Assembly: GCA_035569495.1 (NCBI GenBank)
Contig: DATMMX010000056.1
Span: 1-12,885, forward strand
DNA: 12,885 nt
Source: DASRDZ01 sp035569495
Lineage (GTDB): Bacteria > Chloroflexota > Dormibacteria > Aeolococcales > Aeolococcaceae
Reading direction: 5' to 3'
Part shown: piece after piece, positions 6,074 through 12,247 of the stretch
How positions within the stretch are numbered: the first letter of the stretch is position 1
How the letters are laid out: each line of letters starts with the position of its first letter
Notes under the pieces: generated by a model
The model's database searches: none
What the model was told of the DNA's origin: nothing
What the model saw: only the letters and a program-made list of their open reading frames with translations
Made by a program: the position numbers and the translations under genes

Positions 6074-7107
6074 ACCCGGTCCCGGGCGTCCCTTCGGGTG
6101 GGACGCCCTCGCGTGGCTTCCGTCGCCCCTCGCGCGGTTTCCGCAGGACGGCCGTCGCAGCGGTCGTCGCGACGTACCTGCTGGTGGTCGCGGGCGGCGT
6201 GGTGCGCGTCAGCGGCAGCGGCAAGGGCTGCGGCGTCACCGGCCAGGACTGGCCGCTCTGTCACGGCGGCTTCGTTCCGCCCGCGGACCCGCAGACGCTG
6301 ATCGAGTTCTCGCACCGCATGCTCGCCCTGGTGTCCACCGTGCTGGTGGTGACGCTGGCGATTTGGGCGTGGCGCCGCTACCGCCACCTGCCGCGGGTGG
6401 TGCGCGCTTCGACCGCGGTCGTCGGCTTGCTGATCGTGCAGATCGTGCTCGGCGGCGTGACCGTCGAGTGGAACCTGCCCGGCGGCATCGTGCTCGCCCA
6501 CCTGGCCAACGCGCTGCTGCTGCTCGGCGTGCTCATCGCCGCCGCGGTCGCCATCTTTGCGCCCGGCTCCTCGGGGGAGACGGCGGCTGCCCAGGACGAC
6601 CGTCAACGGCGCAGCGCCAAGCAGATGGTGTGGGCCGCCGTCTCGACGTATGTGCTGGTGCTGAGTGGCGGGCTGGTCGTGGCCAACGGCGCGGGCTACG
6701 CGTGCAACGGCTGGCCCCTCTGTGGCAACGGCTTCCAGATCGACAGCTCGCACTACGCGACCATCAACCTCTTCCACCGCTTCGTCGCGGGCGTGGTGGC
6801 CCTGTTCCTGGGCTGGAGCGTCGCCCGCGTGATGCGCGCCTTCAAGGGCGTCCGGCCGGTGCGCATCGCGGCGATGGCGGTCAACGTGGCGCTGCTGCTG
6901 CAGATCGTCGCGGGCGCGGTGGTCGTGGAGACGCGCCTGCCGGGCTACGCGCGCGGCATCCACCTCGCGCTGGCCAGCCTGCTGTGGGCCACTGCGGCGC
7001 TGCTGGCGCTGCTCACCCGTCCCGGCGCGGTGCGCCTGGCGCCGAGACCGGCAGCGGGGACGCGCACACCGAGCATCAGCACGCGTCGCGAGGCCGTGCC
7101 GTCGTGA
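6070..7107 (+). CDS. ctaA: Heme A synthase (COX15/CtaA family)
   Basis: Oxidises the C8 methyl of heme O to a formyl group, giving heme A for CoxA (345 aa, eight helices in two four-helix halves). Family motifs are clear: GGVVRVSGSG followed by the first Cys pair Cys54/Cys64 (GCGVTGQDWPLCHG), catalytic Glu79 with His82 (EFSHR), His144 (LAHLANALL), the second Cys pair Cys212/Cys218 (ACNGWPLCG), His236 (NLFHRF) and His298 (GIHLALASLLWA). Both Cys pairs are present, as in Bacillus-type enzymes. ATG 6070 overlaps the coxA stop as ATGA. The first ~26 residues are unusual: Gly/Pro-rich, then SRGFRR twice (14-19 and 21-26), and their DNA carries a strong hairpin. The C-terminal tail after the last helix is about 30 polar residues. 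Confidence 0.96.
   Translation: MNPVPGVPSGGTPSRGFRRPSRGFRRTAVAAVVATYLLVVAGGVVRVSGSGKGCGVTGQDWPLCHGGFVPPADPQTLIEFSHRMLALVSTVLVVTLAIWAWRRYRHLPRVVRASTAVVGLLIVQIVLGGVTVEWNLPGGIVLAHLANALLLLGVLIAAAVAIFAPGSSGETAAAQDDRQRRSAKQMVWAAVSTYVLVLSGGLVVANGAGYACNGWPLCGNGFQIDSSHYATINLFHRFVAGVVALFLGWSVARVMRAFKGVRPVRIAAMAVNVALLLQIVAGAVVVETRLPGYARGIHLALASLLWATAALLALLTRPGAVRLAPRPAAGTRTPSISTRREAVPS
6084..6108 (+). other. 9-bp perfect hairpin in the first codons of ctaA
   Basis: GGGCGTCCC (6084-6092) pairs perfectly with GGGACGCCC (6100-6108) across a 7-nt TTCGGGT loop, covering codons 5-13 of ctaA, 14 nt after its ATG. In mRNA this stem would be very stable and could slow translation or limit readthrough between coxA and ctaA. 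No T-run follows, so it is not a canonical terminator. Confidence 0.6.
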
Positions 7108-8015
7108 GCGTCGCCCTCGAGCTGCCCGTCCGCCGCCCGCGCGCCACGCGCGAGGTCGTCGCCGACTACGTCGCCCTGACCAAGCCGCGGATCATCGTGC
7201 TGCTGGAGATCACCGCGTTCTTCGCCATGGTGATGGCTGCCAGGGGCTGGCCCGGGCTCGGCCTGGTGCTGGCCACCATGACCGGCGGCGCGCTCGCCGC
7301 GGGCGGCGCCAACACGATCAACATGTGGTTCGACCGCGACATCGACCAGGAGATGACGCGCACCTGCAGCCGTCCCATCCCTTCGGGGCGCATCGACGCG
7401 ACGCACGCGCTGCTCTTCGGCATGGCACTGGAAGTTGCCAGCTTCGCCGTCCTGACCACCTTCGCCAATCTGCTCGCCGCCACCCTGGCGCTCAGCGCGC
7501 TGCTCTTCTACGTGCTCGTCTACACCATGTGGCTGAAGCGCACCTCGATGCAGAACATCGTCATCGGCGGCGCGGCGGGGGCGATGCCGCCGCTGGTCGG
7601 TTGGGCCGCGGTGACCGGCAACCTCAGCGTCAGCGCGCTCTTCCTCTTCGCCATCATCTTCTACTGGACGCCGCCCCACTTCTGGGCGCTGGCGCTGCTC
7701 ATCCGCCGCGACTACGAGCGCGCGCGCGTCCCCATGCTGCCCGTGGTCAAGGGCGACAAGCAGACGCGGCAGCAGATCGCGCTCTACACCGTGGTCATGG
7801 TGGCGGTCACGTTGCTCCCGGTCTTCACCCACGCGCTCGGCTGGGTGTACCTCGCCGGCGCGGCGGTGCTCGACGGCGTCTTCCTGGCCCTGGCGGTGCG
7901 CACCTGGCGCGACGGCAGCGCGCGCTCGGCGGGCCGGTTGTTCCACTATTCCCTGCTGTACCTGGCCCTGCTCTTCGCGGTGGCGGCGCTCGACAGCGTC
8001 GTCCTCGCCGGATAG
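7104..8015 (+). CDS. ctaB: Heme O synthase (protoheme IX farnesyltransferase, UbiA family)
   Basis: Attaches a farnesyl group to heme B to make heme O, the substrate of CtaA encoded just upstream (303 aa, integral membrane). The first Asp-rich prenyl-diphosphate site is NMWFDRDID (Asn73, Asp77, Asp81), followed by the family sequence MTRTCSRPIPSGR. The conserved second region reads YTMWLKRTSMQNIVIGGAAG and is followed by AMPPLVGW. The helix WTPPHFWALAL and loop RRDYERARVPMLPVV are also typical. The start GTG 7104 overlaps the ctaA stop as GTGA, so ctaA and ctaB are probably translationally coupled. Length and motif set are normal and nothing appears truncated. Confidence 0.97.
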   Translation: MSVALELPVRRPRATREVVADYVALTKPRIIVLLEITAFFAMVMAARGWPGLGLVLATMTGGALAAGGANTINMWFDRDIDQEMTRTCSRPIPSGRIDATHALLFGMALEVASFAVLTTFANLLAATLALSALLFYVLVYTMWLKRTSMQNIVIGGAAGAMPPLVGWAAVTGNLSVSALFLFAIIFYWTPPHFWALALLIRRDYERARVPMLPVVKGDKQTRQQIALYTVVMVAVTLLPVFTHALGWVYLAGAAVLDGVFLALAVRTWRDGSARSAGRLFHYSLLYLALLFAVAALDSVVLAG

Positions 8016-8036
8016 GCACGAAGGAGGCCCGCACCC

Positions 8037-8153
8037 ATGGACAAGGAACTCGCCCGGCGCAACATGCGCATGGGCATCGTGCTCACCCTGGTGCTGCTGA
8101 TGATGTTCGGCATCACCTTCCTCTGGGCCATCATCTACCTGCACACCGTGTAG
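8037..8153 (+). CDS. 38-aa single-helix protein, probable small oxidase subunit
   Basis: A 38-residue ORF from ATG 8037 with a strong Shine-Dalgarno, AAGGAGG (8021-8027), at 9-nt spacing, which is the best ribosome-binding site in the operon. The protein has a charged N-terminus (MDKELARRNMR) and one helix (about 12-34) ending ITFLWAIIYLHTV. Size and plan recall the tiny single-helix subunit IIa of Thermus ba3 oxidase, though I cannot show homology. Lying between ctaB and the 78-aa His-rich protein, it is probably a structural or assembly subunit of this oxidase. It is easily missed because of its length. Confidence 0.7.
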   Translation: MDKELARRNMRMGIVLTLVLLMMFGITFLWAIIYLHTV

Positions 8154-8174
8154 CCACGGGAGACACTTCGCGAC

Positions 8175-8411
8175 ATGGCTGACCACGCCCACCCCGACCA
8201 CACCGCCGACGACCACGCCCACGACGCGCACGACATCCACCTGCCGCCGAACAGCTGGGCGCCCATCAACGTGGCGTTCTCGCTGGCGATGTGCTTCATC
8301 GGAACGTTGTCGGCCACCTGGGTGTGGGTGATCGGGTTGATCTGGCTGATCGGCAGCCTCTACGCCTGGTTCCGCGGCGCCCGCAACGAATTCCACGAGC
8401 TGCCCGACTAA
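8175..8411 (+). CDS. His-rich two-helix protein, probable oxidase subunit IV-like
   Basis: A 78-residue membrane protein from ATG 8175, with GGGAGA 11 nt upstream. Its first 22 residues contain seven histidines and five aspartates (MADHAHPDHTADDHAHDAHD). The segment IHLPPNSWAPINVAFSLA resembles the HLPPPS-W-P lead-in of subunit IV-like proteins next to oxidase genes in several Gram-positive-related phyla (my recollection of the family, not a search). Two short helices follow (about 31-46 and 49-66), then a polar tail. The His/Asp-rich head could bind Cu or Zn, perhaps helping metallation of CuA or CuB, but that is inference. It closes the coxBA-ctaAB operon, and its stop region is duplicated in the repeat that follows. 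Confidence 0.8.
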   Translation: MADHAHPDHTADDHAHDAHDIHLPPNSWAPINVAFSLAMCFIGTLSATWVWVIGLIWLIGSLYAWFRGARNEFHELPD

Positions 8412-8514
8412 GCCAATTCTTGGCCGCCAAAATCCTTGGCCGCGACTAAGCCGAAATCTTTGGCCGCCTAAATCCTTGGCCGCGGGATTTTGCCACCATA
8501 ATCTTTTGGCCGCC
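8406..8514. repeat. Cluster of five AATC(C/T)TTGGCCGC repeats with a tandem ~38-bp unit
   Basis: Five near-identical copies of a 14-15-nt element lie at 8415-8428, 8431-8444, 8455-8468, 8471-8484 and 8500-8514. The consensus is AAT(C/T)(C/T)TTGGCCGC(C/G), and the last copy has an extra T. The first four are arranged as two ~38-bp units, each opening with GACTAAGCC (8406-8414 and 8444-8452). The first GACTAA is the last codon and stop of the preceding gene, so the array appears to have grown by duplication of the gene's 3' end. TTGGC-C-GCCAA at 8420-8430 is an inverted repeat. Spacing is too short and irregular for CRISPR. No ORF runs through it. Confidence 0.85.
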
Positions 8515-8522
8515 AGCGAAGC

Positions 8523-8551
8523 GCGGCGGCCCCCGGTACCGGCGCCGCCGC
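8523..8551. repeat. Long GC-rich inverted repeat before ctaG
   Basis: GCGGCGGC (8523-8530) pairs with GCCGCCGC (8544-8551), and the centre contains the perfect palindrome CCGGTACCGG (8533-8542), leaving only a small asymmetric bulge. No T-run follows, so it is a poor factor-independent terminator. It ends 5 nt before the TAATCT element, overlapping where a -35 would lie, so an operator role or protection of the upstream mRNA 3' end are both possible. Confidence 0.6.
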
Positions 8552-8556
8552 CTTGC

Positions 8557-8562
8557 TAATCT
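8557..8562 (+). promoter_or_regulatory. Candidate -10 hexamer (TAATCT) of ctaG
   Basis: TAATCT ends 9 nt before GTG 8572 and no Shine-Dalgarno is present, which predicts a leaderless or near-leaderless ctaG transcript separate from the oxidase operon. Confidence 0.5.
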
Positions 8563-8571
8563 GACCTCGCC

Positions 8572-9423
8572 GTGGATCACGCCACCCTCTCCCTGACCAA
8601 CTGGTCCTGGGACCCCACCGTCCTCCTCGGCCTCGCCACGCTCGCCATCGTCTACATCACCGCCACCCGCCGCGCCCTGATCCGCGCAGACGACGACACC
8701 ACCCCCTGGTTCAAGCGCCCCACCTGGCGCCCCTACCTCTTCGCCACCGGCATCCTGAGCGGCTTCATCGCCCTGCAATCCCCCATCGACACCGGCGGCG
8801 ACCAGTTCCTCCTCTCCCTGCACATGGTGCAGCACCTCGTCCTGATGATGGTCGCGCCGCCCCTGGTGCTCCTCGGCATCGCCGGCATGCGCCCCCTCCC
8901 CGCAACCATCGCCCCCCGCTGGCGCAAGACCTGGACCTTCCTCACCCGCCCCTGGCCCGCCACGCTGATCTTCAACGCGGTGCTGCTCATCTGGCACATC
9001 CCCTCGTGGTACGACGCCACTCTCACCACGGAGTGGATCCACATCATCGAGCACCTCACCTTCATCGGCGTCGGCGTCATCTTCTGGTGGCCTATCGTCG
9101 ACCCCCTCCGCGGTGAGCACACCAAAACGGTGAGCCCCTTCGCCAAGATCGCCATGCTCGGCCTGGCCGGCGTCCCTCCCACCGCGCTGGGCTTCATCTT
9201 CGCCCTGCTCAACACGCCCGCCTACGACTTCTACGCGCGCGCCCCGCGGCTCTGGGGCATCTCCGCGGTGCAGGACCAGCAGATCGCGGGCGTGATCATG
9301 TTCGGCCTGGGCAACATCGTCTACTTCGTGGCCATCTCGATCATCTTCCTGCGCCTGCTCGGCAACCCCGCCGACGACGAGGCGGAGATCGAACGCGGCG
9401 CCACCGGGCAGCGACCCGCCTGA
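8572..9423 (+). CDS. ctaG: Cytochrome c oxidase assembly factor, caa3-type CtaG
   Basis: A polytopic membrane protein of 283 aa from GTG 8572, of the Bacillus caa3_CtaG family. This family supports maturation of the copper site of heme-copper oxidases and is unrelated to the proteobacterial Cox11-type CtaG. About seven helices are predicted. Conserved His residues cluster at the membrane faces: SPIDTGGDQFLLSLHMVQH (His84, His88), IWHIPSWYDATL (His142), and HIIEHLTF (His157, His161) followed by FWWPIVDP. The DQQIAGVIMFGLGN segment near the C-terminus is also typical. Its location directly after the oxidase operon fits this role. Wobble positions are richer in C than in coxA or ctaA, a mild difference. 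Initiation appears to be leaderless. Confidence 0.92.
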   Translation: MDHATLSLTNWSWDPTVLLGLATLAIVYITATRRALIRADDDTTPWFKRPTWRPYLFATGILSGFIALQSPIDTGGDQFLLSLHMVQHLVLMMVAPPLVLLGIAGMRPLPATIAPRWRKTWTFLTRPWPATLIFNAVLLIWHIPSWYDATLTTEWIHIIEHLTFIGVGVIFWWPIVDPLRGEHTKTVSPFAKIAMLGLAGVPPTALGFIFALLNTPAYDFYARAPRLWGISAVQDQQIAGVIMFGLGNIVYFVAISIIFLRLLGNPADDEAEIERGATGQRPA

Positions 9424-9474
9424 AAAGAGCACCCACCTTCGCGTTTCCGCTTGGGGCCCCGCGCCCGCCGGGCC

Positions 9475-9502
9475 GCCGCCCGAGCTCTGGAAGCCGGGCG
9501 GC
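9475..9502. repeat. 8-bp inverted repeat between ctaG and the 58-aa gene
   Basis: GCCGCCCG (9475-9482) and CGGGCGGC (9495-9502) form a perfect 8-bp stem with a 12-nt loop, 52 nt after the ctaG stop. The following bases (AACATCTGAG) lack a T-run. It may end or protect the ctaG message by another mechanism, or simply reflect GC richness. Confidence 0.35.
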
Positions 9503-9535
9503 AACATCTGAGTCCGCCGCGACGCGCGGATCGCG

Positions 9536-9541
9536 TAGTCT
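9536..9541 (+). promoter_or_regulatory. Candidate -10 hexamer (TAGTCT) of the 58-aa gene
   Basis: TAGTCT ends 7 nt before ATG 9549, which is the classic leaderless distance. No Shine-Dalgarno is present. Confidence 0.5.
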
Positions 9542-9548
9542 GCGGCGC

Positions 9549-9725
9549 ATGAACAGGGCCGCCCTCATCGCCTGGATCGTCACCGCCCTCCTGGTCGTCG
9601 CCGTGGTCGTCGCCGTGGCCGCCAGGCCCACCCACTGGGAGCGCACCGCCGGCCTCGCCGCCGTGCTCGCCGTCGTCGCCGCCGTGCTGGCGCTGCGTTA
9701 CTCGCGCCGTCCCGCCGGCGCCTAG
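9549..9725 (+). CDS. 58-aa two-helix membrane protein of unknown function
   Basis: A 58-residue ORF from ATG 9549. Two Ala/Val-rich helices (about 4-24 and 34-50) are joined by a short polar loop, ARPTHWERTAG, and the protein ends in a basic tail, RYSRRPAGA. Both termini should be cytoplasmic. No family is recognised. Low-complexity GC-rich DNA can produce such Ala/Val stretches by chance, but the TAGTCT -10 at leaderless distance and the clean start support a real gene. It is convergent with the ABC permease gene, only 10 nt away, with no visible terminator between them. Confidence 0.55.
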   Translation: MNRAALIAWIVTALLVVAVVVAVAARPTHWERTAGLAAVLAVVAAVLALRYSRRPAGA

Positions 9726-9735
9726 CCGCAGCTGA

Positions 9736-10859
9736 TCAGTCCAGCTCCCAGCGGAACAGGCGCACCGCCAGCAGCCCGCTGACCACCAGCCAGGCGCCGA
9801 GGCCGAGCAGGTCGGTGCGGATGTCGAGCAGGCCCCAGCCGTCGTAGGAGATGTGGCGCAGGCCGTCGACCAGGTAGGTGAGCGGCAGCAGGTCGGTGAT
9901 GCCGTGCAGCCAGCCGGGCATGCCACCGCGTGAGAAGAAGGCGCCGCTGAGCACGATCATCGGCAGCCCGATGGCGTTGGCGATCGGCGCCGCCGACTCG
10001 ACGCTGCCCGTCGACCCGCTGATGGCGAAGCCCAGCGCCAGGAACACCGCCGCGCCGAGCACGGCGACGAGCAGCAGCCAGGCGACGTTGCCGTAGATGC
10101 TGATGCGGAAGACGAGCAGCGCGATCAGGATGAGGATCAGCGTCTGCGCGGCGGCGAGGATGAGGCGGGTGCCCACCTGGGCGGCGAGGAAGTCGGCGGC
10201 GCGCAGCGGGGTCGCCTTGAGCCGGCGCAGGATGCCGCGCTGGCGCAGGTGGACGAAGGTGTAGAGCACGGTGAACAGGCCCGTCTGCATCACGCTCAGG
10301 GCGATGATGCCGGGGATGAGGAAGTCGGTGTAGCCCTGGTTGCGGCCGTTGTTGACAGTTGTGACTGAAACCGGCGAGGCCACGGCCACCTGGCCGGTGC
10401 GGCGGACGGCGTCGTCGACGACCAGCCGGGCCGCCGCGGACTCGCGTGACCGCGCGCTGTTGAGGGTCAGCGCCGGCCCCCTGCCGCCGATCACCAGCAG
10501 CGCGTCGCGGTCGCCGCTGCTCAGCGCCGACTGCTCGCCGGCAAGCGAATCCCCGGTGTGCACTGACACCAATGCGCTCCTCTCCAACTCCGCGACGAGC
10601 TGCTGCGACCTGGCGGTGTGCACGGTGTCGACCACGCCGAGCTGCGCCGTCACCCCACCCCCCAGGTTGAGCAGCGCGAAGACGCCGAGGATGATCACCG
10701 GCAGCAGCAGCGTCCAGAAGATGCTGTGCTTGTTGCGGTAGAACATCTTCAGCGACGCCACCAGCAGGGCGCGGCGTGCGCTCACCCGGGCGCGATGCGG
10801 CGCACGCGGGCGCGACTGTGGCGCGGCGCTGGGACGCTGCTCGGGCGGTGCGCTGATGC

Positions 10860-10863
<4 letters not shown>
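9736..10863 (-). CDS. ABC-2 type transporter permease
   Basis: Membrane half of an ABC exporter (375 aa) working with the ATPase encoded just upstream. The Pro-rich cytoplasmic N-terminus is followed by the coupling segment ARRALLVASLKMFYRNK. The first helix is at about 46-67, then an extracytoplasmic domain (about 70-175), then five helices (about 180-203, 230-252, 259-282, 294-312 and 351-370). Helix 2 begins DFLIPGIIALSVMQTGLF and the loop RQRGILRRLKATPL follows, both characteristic of ABC-2 permeases of the YhgE/DrrB-like ABC2_membrane_3 type. GTG 10863 overlaps the ATPase stop as GTGA, so I prefer it over internal starts. The substrate cannot be inferred; drug, lipid or toxin export are the usual roles of the family. 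Confidence 0.9.
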
Positions 10864-11681
<818 letters not shown>

Positions 11682-11714
11682 CGGCAGGCCTGCAGGAGGG
11701 CGGCTCGATCGCCG

Positions 11715-11720
11715 ATCATA
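11715..11720 (-). promoter_or_regulatory. Candidate -10 hexamer (TATGAT) for the ABC operon
   Basis: Reading the minus strand, TATGAT lies 33 nt before GTG 11681. No -35 match is apparent, so this is a weak call based on one hexamer in otherwise GC-rich DNA. Confidence 0.3.
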
Positions 11721-11771
11721 TGGGCGGCGCGCCGGGGGCGCGTGAGGGGACGGGGCATAGGGTGTTTGGCC

Positions 11772-11777
11772 TAAGAT
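11772..11777 (+). promoter_or_regulatory. Candidate -10 hexamer (TAAGAT) for the cupredoxin gene
   Basis: TAAGAT lies 62 nt before ATG 11840. A second AT-rich hexamer, TTATAC, is at 11798-11803. Neither has a convincing -35. Either would leave a leader carrying the GGAGG site at 11826-11830. Confidence 0.3.
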
Positions 11778-11801
11778 TCCGCACCGAAGCGTAGACGTTA
11801 T

Positions 11802-11816
11802 ACCCCACGACGGGGT
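11802..11816. promoter_or_regulatory. Inverted repeat ACCCC-n5-GGGGT upstream of the cupredoxin gene
   Basis: ACCCC (11802-11806) and GGGGT (11812-11816) are perfect complements across 5 nt, next to the TTATAC hexamer and 10 nt before the Shine-Dalgarno. Depending on the true transcription start, this could be an operator or a small leader hairpin. Confidence 0.3.
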
Positions 11817-11839
11817 GCAGGCTCCGGAGGTCGATCGAC

Positions 11840-12247
11840 ATGATGAAGGCTCGGCTGGGCGTCGCGTGCCTGGGCGTGGCGACGTCGCTGCTGTTCGCCG
11901 CCTGCGGCAATGGTCCTCCCGCCGGTGAGGGTGGGACGGGTGGCGGCGCGGCCGGTGGTGGAGACGTCGGCACCAAGGTGACCGGCCAGACCGGCGCAGC
12001 GACCCTCAAGGAGGTCGACGCCCTCAAGTTCCAGCCCAGCAGCGCCTCCGTCAAGGTCGGCGACGTGGTCGAGTGGGACAACACCGGGTCGATCGCGCAC
12101 AACGTCACCTTCGATCAGTACACGTCGATCACGTCGGACACCATGAACGGTGGGGACAAGTACCAGGTGAAGTTCACCAAGGCGGGGACGTACCAGTTCC
12201 ACTGCACGTTCCATCCGGGGATGGATGGGTCGGTGACGGTCAGCTAG
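11840..12247 (+). CDS. Lipoprotein cupredoxin (plastocyanin-like blue copper protein)
   Basis: A membrane-anchored type 1 copper protein (135 aa), likely a one-electron carrier on the outer face. ATG 11840 has GGAGG at 11826-11830, 9 nt upstream. The signal peptide ends in a lipobox, LLFAAC, with lipidation at Cys22, and a Gly/Ala-rich tether follows (about 23-44). In the cupredoxin domain (about 54-135) the copper ligands are His87 (SIAHNVTF), Cys122, His125 and Met128 (FHCTFHPGM), a complete type 1 set. VGDVVEWDN and KAGTYQFHC are family signatures. It could feed electrons to the CuA subunit, as cupredoxins do in some oxidase systems, but it is 3.4 kb from the oxidase operon under its own promoter, so the link is inference. 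Its stop overlaps birA's stop by 4 nt. Confidence 0.93.
   Translation: MMKARLGVACLGVATSLLFAACGNGPPAGEGGTGGGAAGGGDVGTKVTGQTGAATLKEVDALKFQPSSASVKVGDVVEWDNTGSIAHNVTFDQYTSITSDTMNGGDKYQVKFTKAGTYQFHCTFHPGMDGSVTVS

Noticed and set aside
5659..8396. Long minus-strand open frames opposite coxA, ctaA and ctaB
   Set aside because: Low-complexity His/Arg/Asp-rich translations with no motifs, fully explained by the GC-rich codons of the real genes on the other strand.
8406..8514. CRISPR array
   Set aside because: Repeat units are 14-15 nt with spacers of 2-15 nt, and the copies are imperfect; this does not fit the 25-40-nt repeats and similar-length spacers of CRISPR.
9726..9735. Bidirectional terminator between the 58-aa gene and the ABC permease gene
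   Set aside because: The gap is only 10 nt and has no stem or T-run.
11765..11783. Possible extra copy of the ctaG-upstream repeat (TTTGGCCTAAGATTCCGC)
   Set aside because: It shares TTTGGCC and an A/T core with the repeats, but needs a 3-nt deletion and further mismatches; too weak to count as a member.
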